DNA of 5,813 nt from Burkholderiales bacterium (GTDB lineage: Bacteria; Pseudomonadota; Gammaproteobacteria; Burkholderiales; Burkholderiaceae_C), in NCBI GenBank assembly GCA_947474415.1, contig CANJKD010000185.1:1-5813 (forward strand). The letters run 5' to 3'. Position numbers and translations under genes: made by a program. Positions 5,536-5,813 of this stretch are shown one piece after another. Each line of letters opens with the position of its first letter. Positions within the stretch are counted from its first letter, which is position 1. The notes below the pieces were generated by a model. That model was given only the letters and a program-made list of their open reading frames with translations, was not told where the DNA came from and searched no databases.

Positions 5536-5813
5536 TCAGATCGCGGCCGTCACGACCATCTCGACCTTCCAGTCGGGCTTGGCCAGGTTTGCCTGCACGG
5601 TGGCGCGCGGCGGTGCGTCGCCCGGCGGCAGCCAGTCTTCCCAGACCTCGTTCATGGCAGGGAATTCGGCCAGGTCTTTCACGAAGATCTGGCACATCAG
5701 GATGTGCGCGTTGTCGGTGCCGGCTTCAGCCAGCAGCTTGTCGATCGCGGCCAGCTCCTGCCGGGTCTGGCCGCGCATGTCTTGGGTGGCATCGGCGGCC
5801 ACCTGGCCGGCAA
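5536..5813 (-). CDS. RidA-family (YjgF/YER057c/UK114) protein, N-terminus cut by the window edge
   Basis: The Rid family hydrolyses reactive enamine/imine intermediates formed by PLP enzymes (2-aminoacrylate for RidA itself) and acts as a cytoplasmic trimer. The 91 visible residues begin A-G-Q-V-A-A-D-A, which is the middle of a Rid protein. The GTG at 5800-5802 is therefore an internal valine, and the true start lies some tens of residues beyond the right edge. Visible features are the QTRQELAAIDKLLAEAG helix, a MCQIFVKDLAEFPAMNEVW segment and the PPRATVQANL region. The arginine in that last region corresponds to the conserved substrate-carboxylate-binding Arg of active Rid proteins. The ending VEMVVTAAI is typical. 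Which Rid subgroup it belongs to cannot be decided. The gene is followed after 6 bases by the glutaredoxin-like gene. Confidence 0.92.
   Translation of the reverse strand, partial: AGQVAADATQDMRGQTRQELAAIDKLLAEAGTDNAHILMCQIFVKDLAEFPAMNEVWEDWLPPGDAPPRATVQANLAKPDWKVEMVVTAAI

Noticed and set aside
5800..5802. GTG as the start of the RidA-family protein
   Set aside because: The codons before it continue in frame as A-G-Q, matching the conserved interior of Rid proteins, so the gene simply runs off the edge.

Overview
The window is high-GC, gene-dense chromosomal DNA. It most resembles a betaproteobacterium of the Burkholderiales. The support for that is the protein sequences: an RsmB/NOP-type methyltransferase, a DUF1345 membrane protein, PurN, and a tryptophanyl-tRNA synthetase with a C-terminal DUF1508-like tail. 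The placement rests on sequence character and recalled family distributions, not on a database search. I see no mobile element, CRISPR array, tRNA, rRNA or phage gene.

Layout. From the left edge to 2049, two genes lie on the minus strand. One is a fatty-acid desaturase that runs off the left edge (1-633). The other is an RsmB/NOP-family RNA m5C methyltransferase (790-2049). They are separated by 156 bases that hold a likely desaturase promoter. At 2050-2069 a gap of only 20 bases separates the methyltransferase start from a divergent plus-strand pair: a small DUF1653 protein (2070-2333) and a translationally coupled DUF1345 inner-membrane protein (2330-2998, GTG start overlapping the upstream stop). 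From 3006 to the right edge everything is on the minus strand. In transcription order this is a RidA-family gene (cut by the right edge), a membrane-anchored glutaredoxin-like protein, trpS and purN. The plus-strand pair and purN converge with only 7 bases between their stop codons, and both stops lie in one perfect 9-bp inverted repeat.

How the genes work together. This is mostly housekeeping: purine synthesis (purN), Trp-tRNA charging (trpS), rRNA methylation (RsmB family), enamine/imine damage control (RidA family), thiol redox chemistry outside the inner membrane (glutaredoxin-like) and membrane lipid desaturation. The ridA-glutaredoxin pair (6-base gap) and the DUF1653-DUF1345 pair (overlap) look like tight operons. 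trpS and purN (58-base gap) could be cotranscribed.

I did not find a clearly novel multi-gene system. The most interesting items are small. They are the shared hairpin at the convergent stops, a run of four GTTGC-type repeats upstream of trpS whose transcript would contain no uridine for 57 nt, and the DUF1508-like extension on TrpRS.
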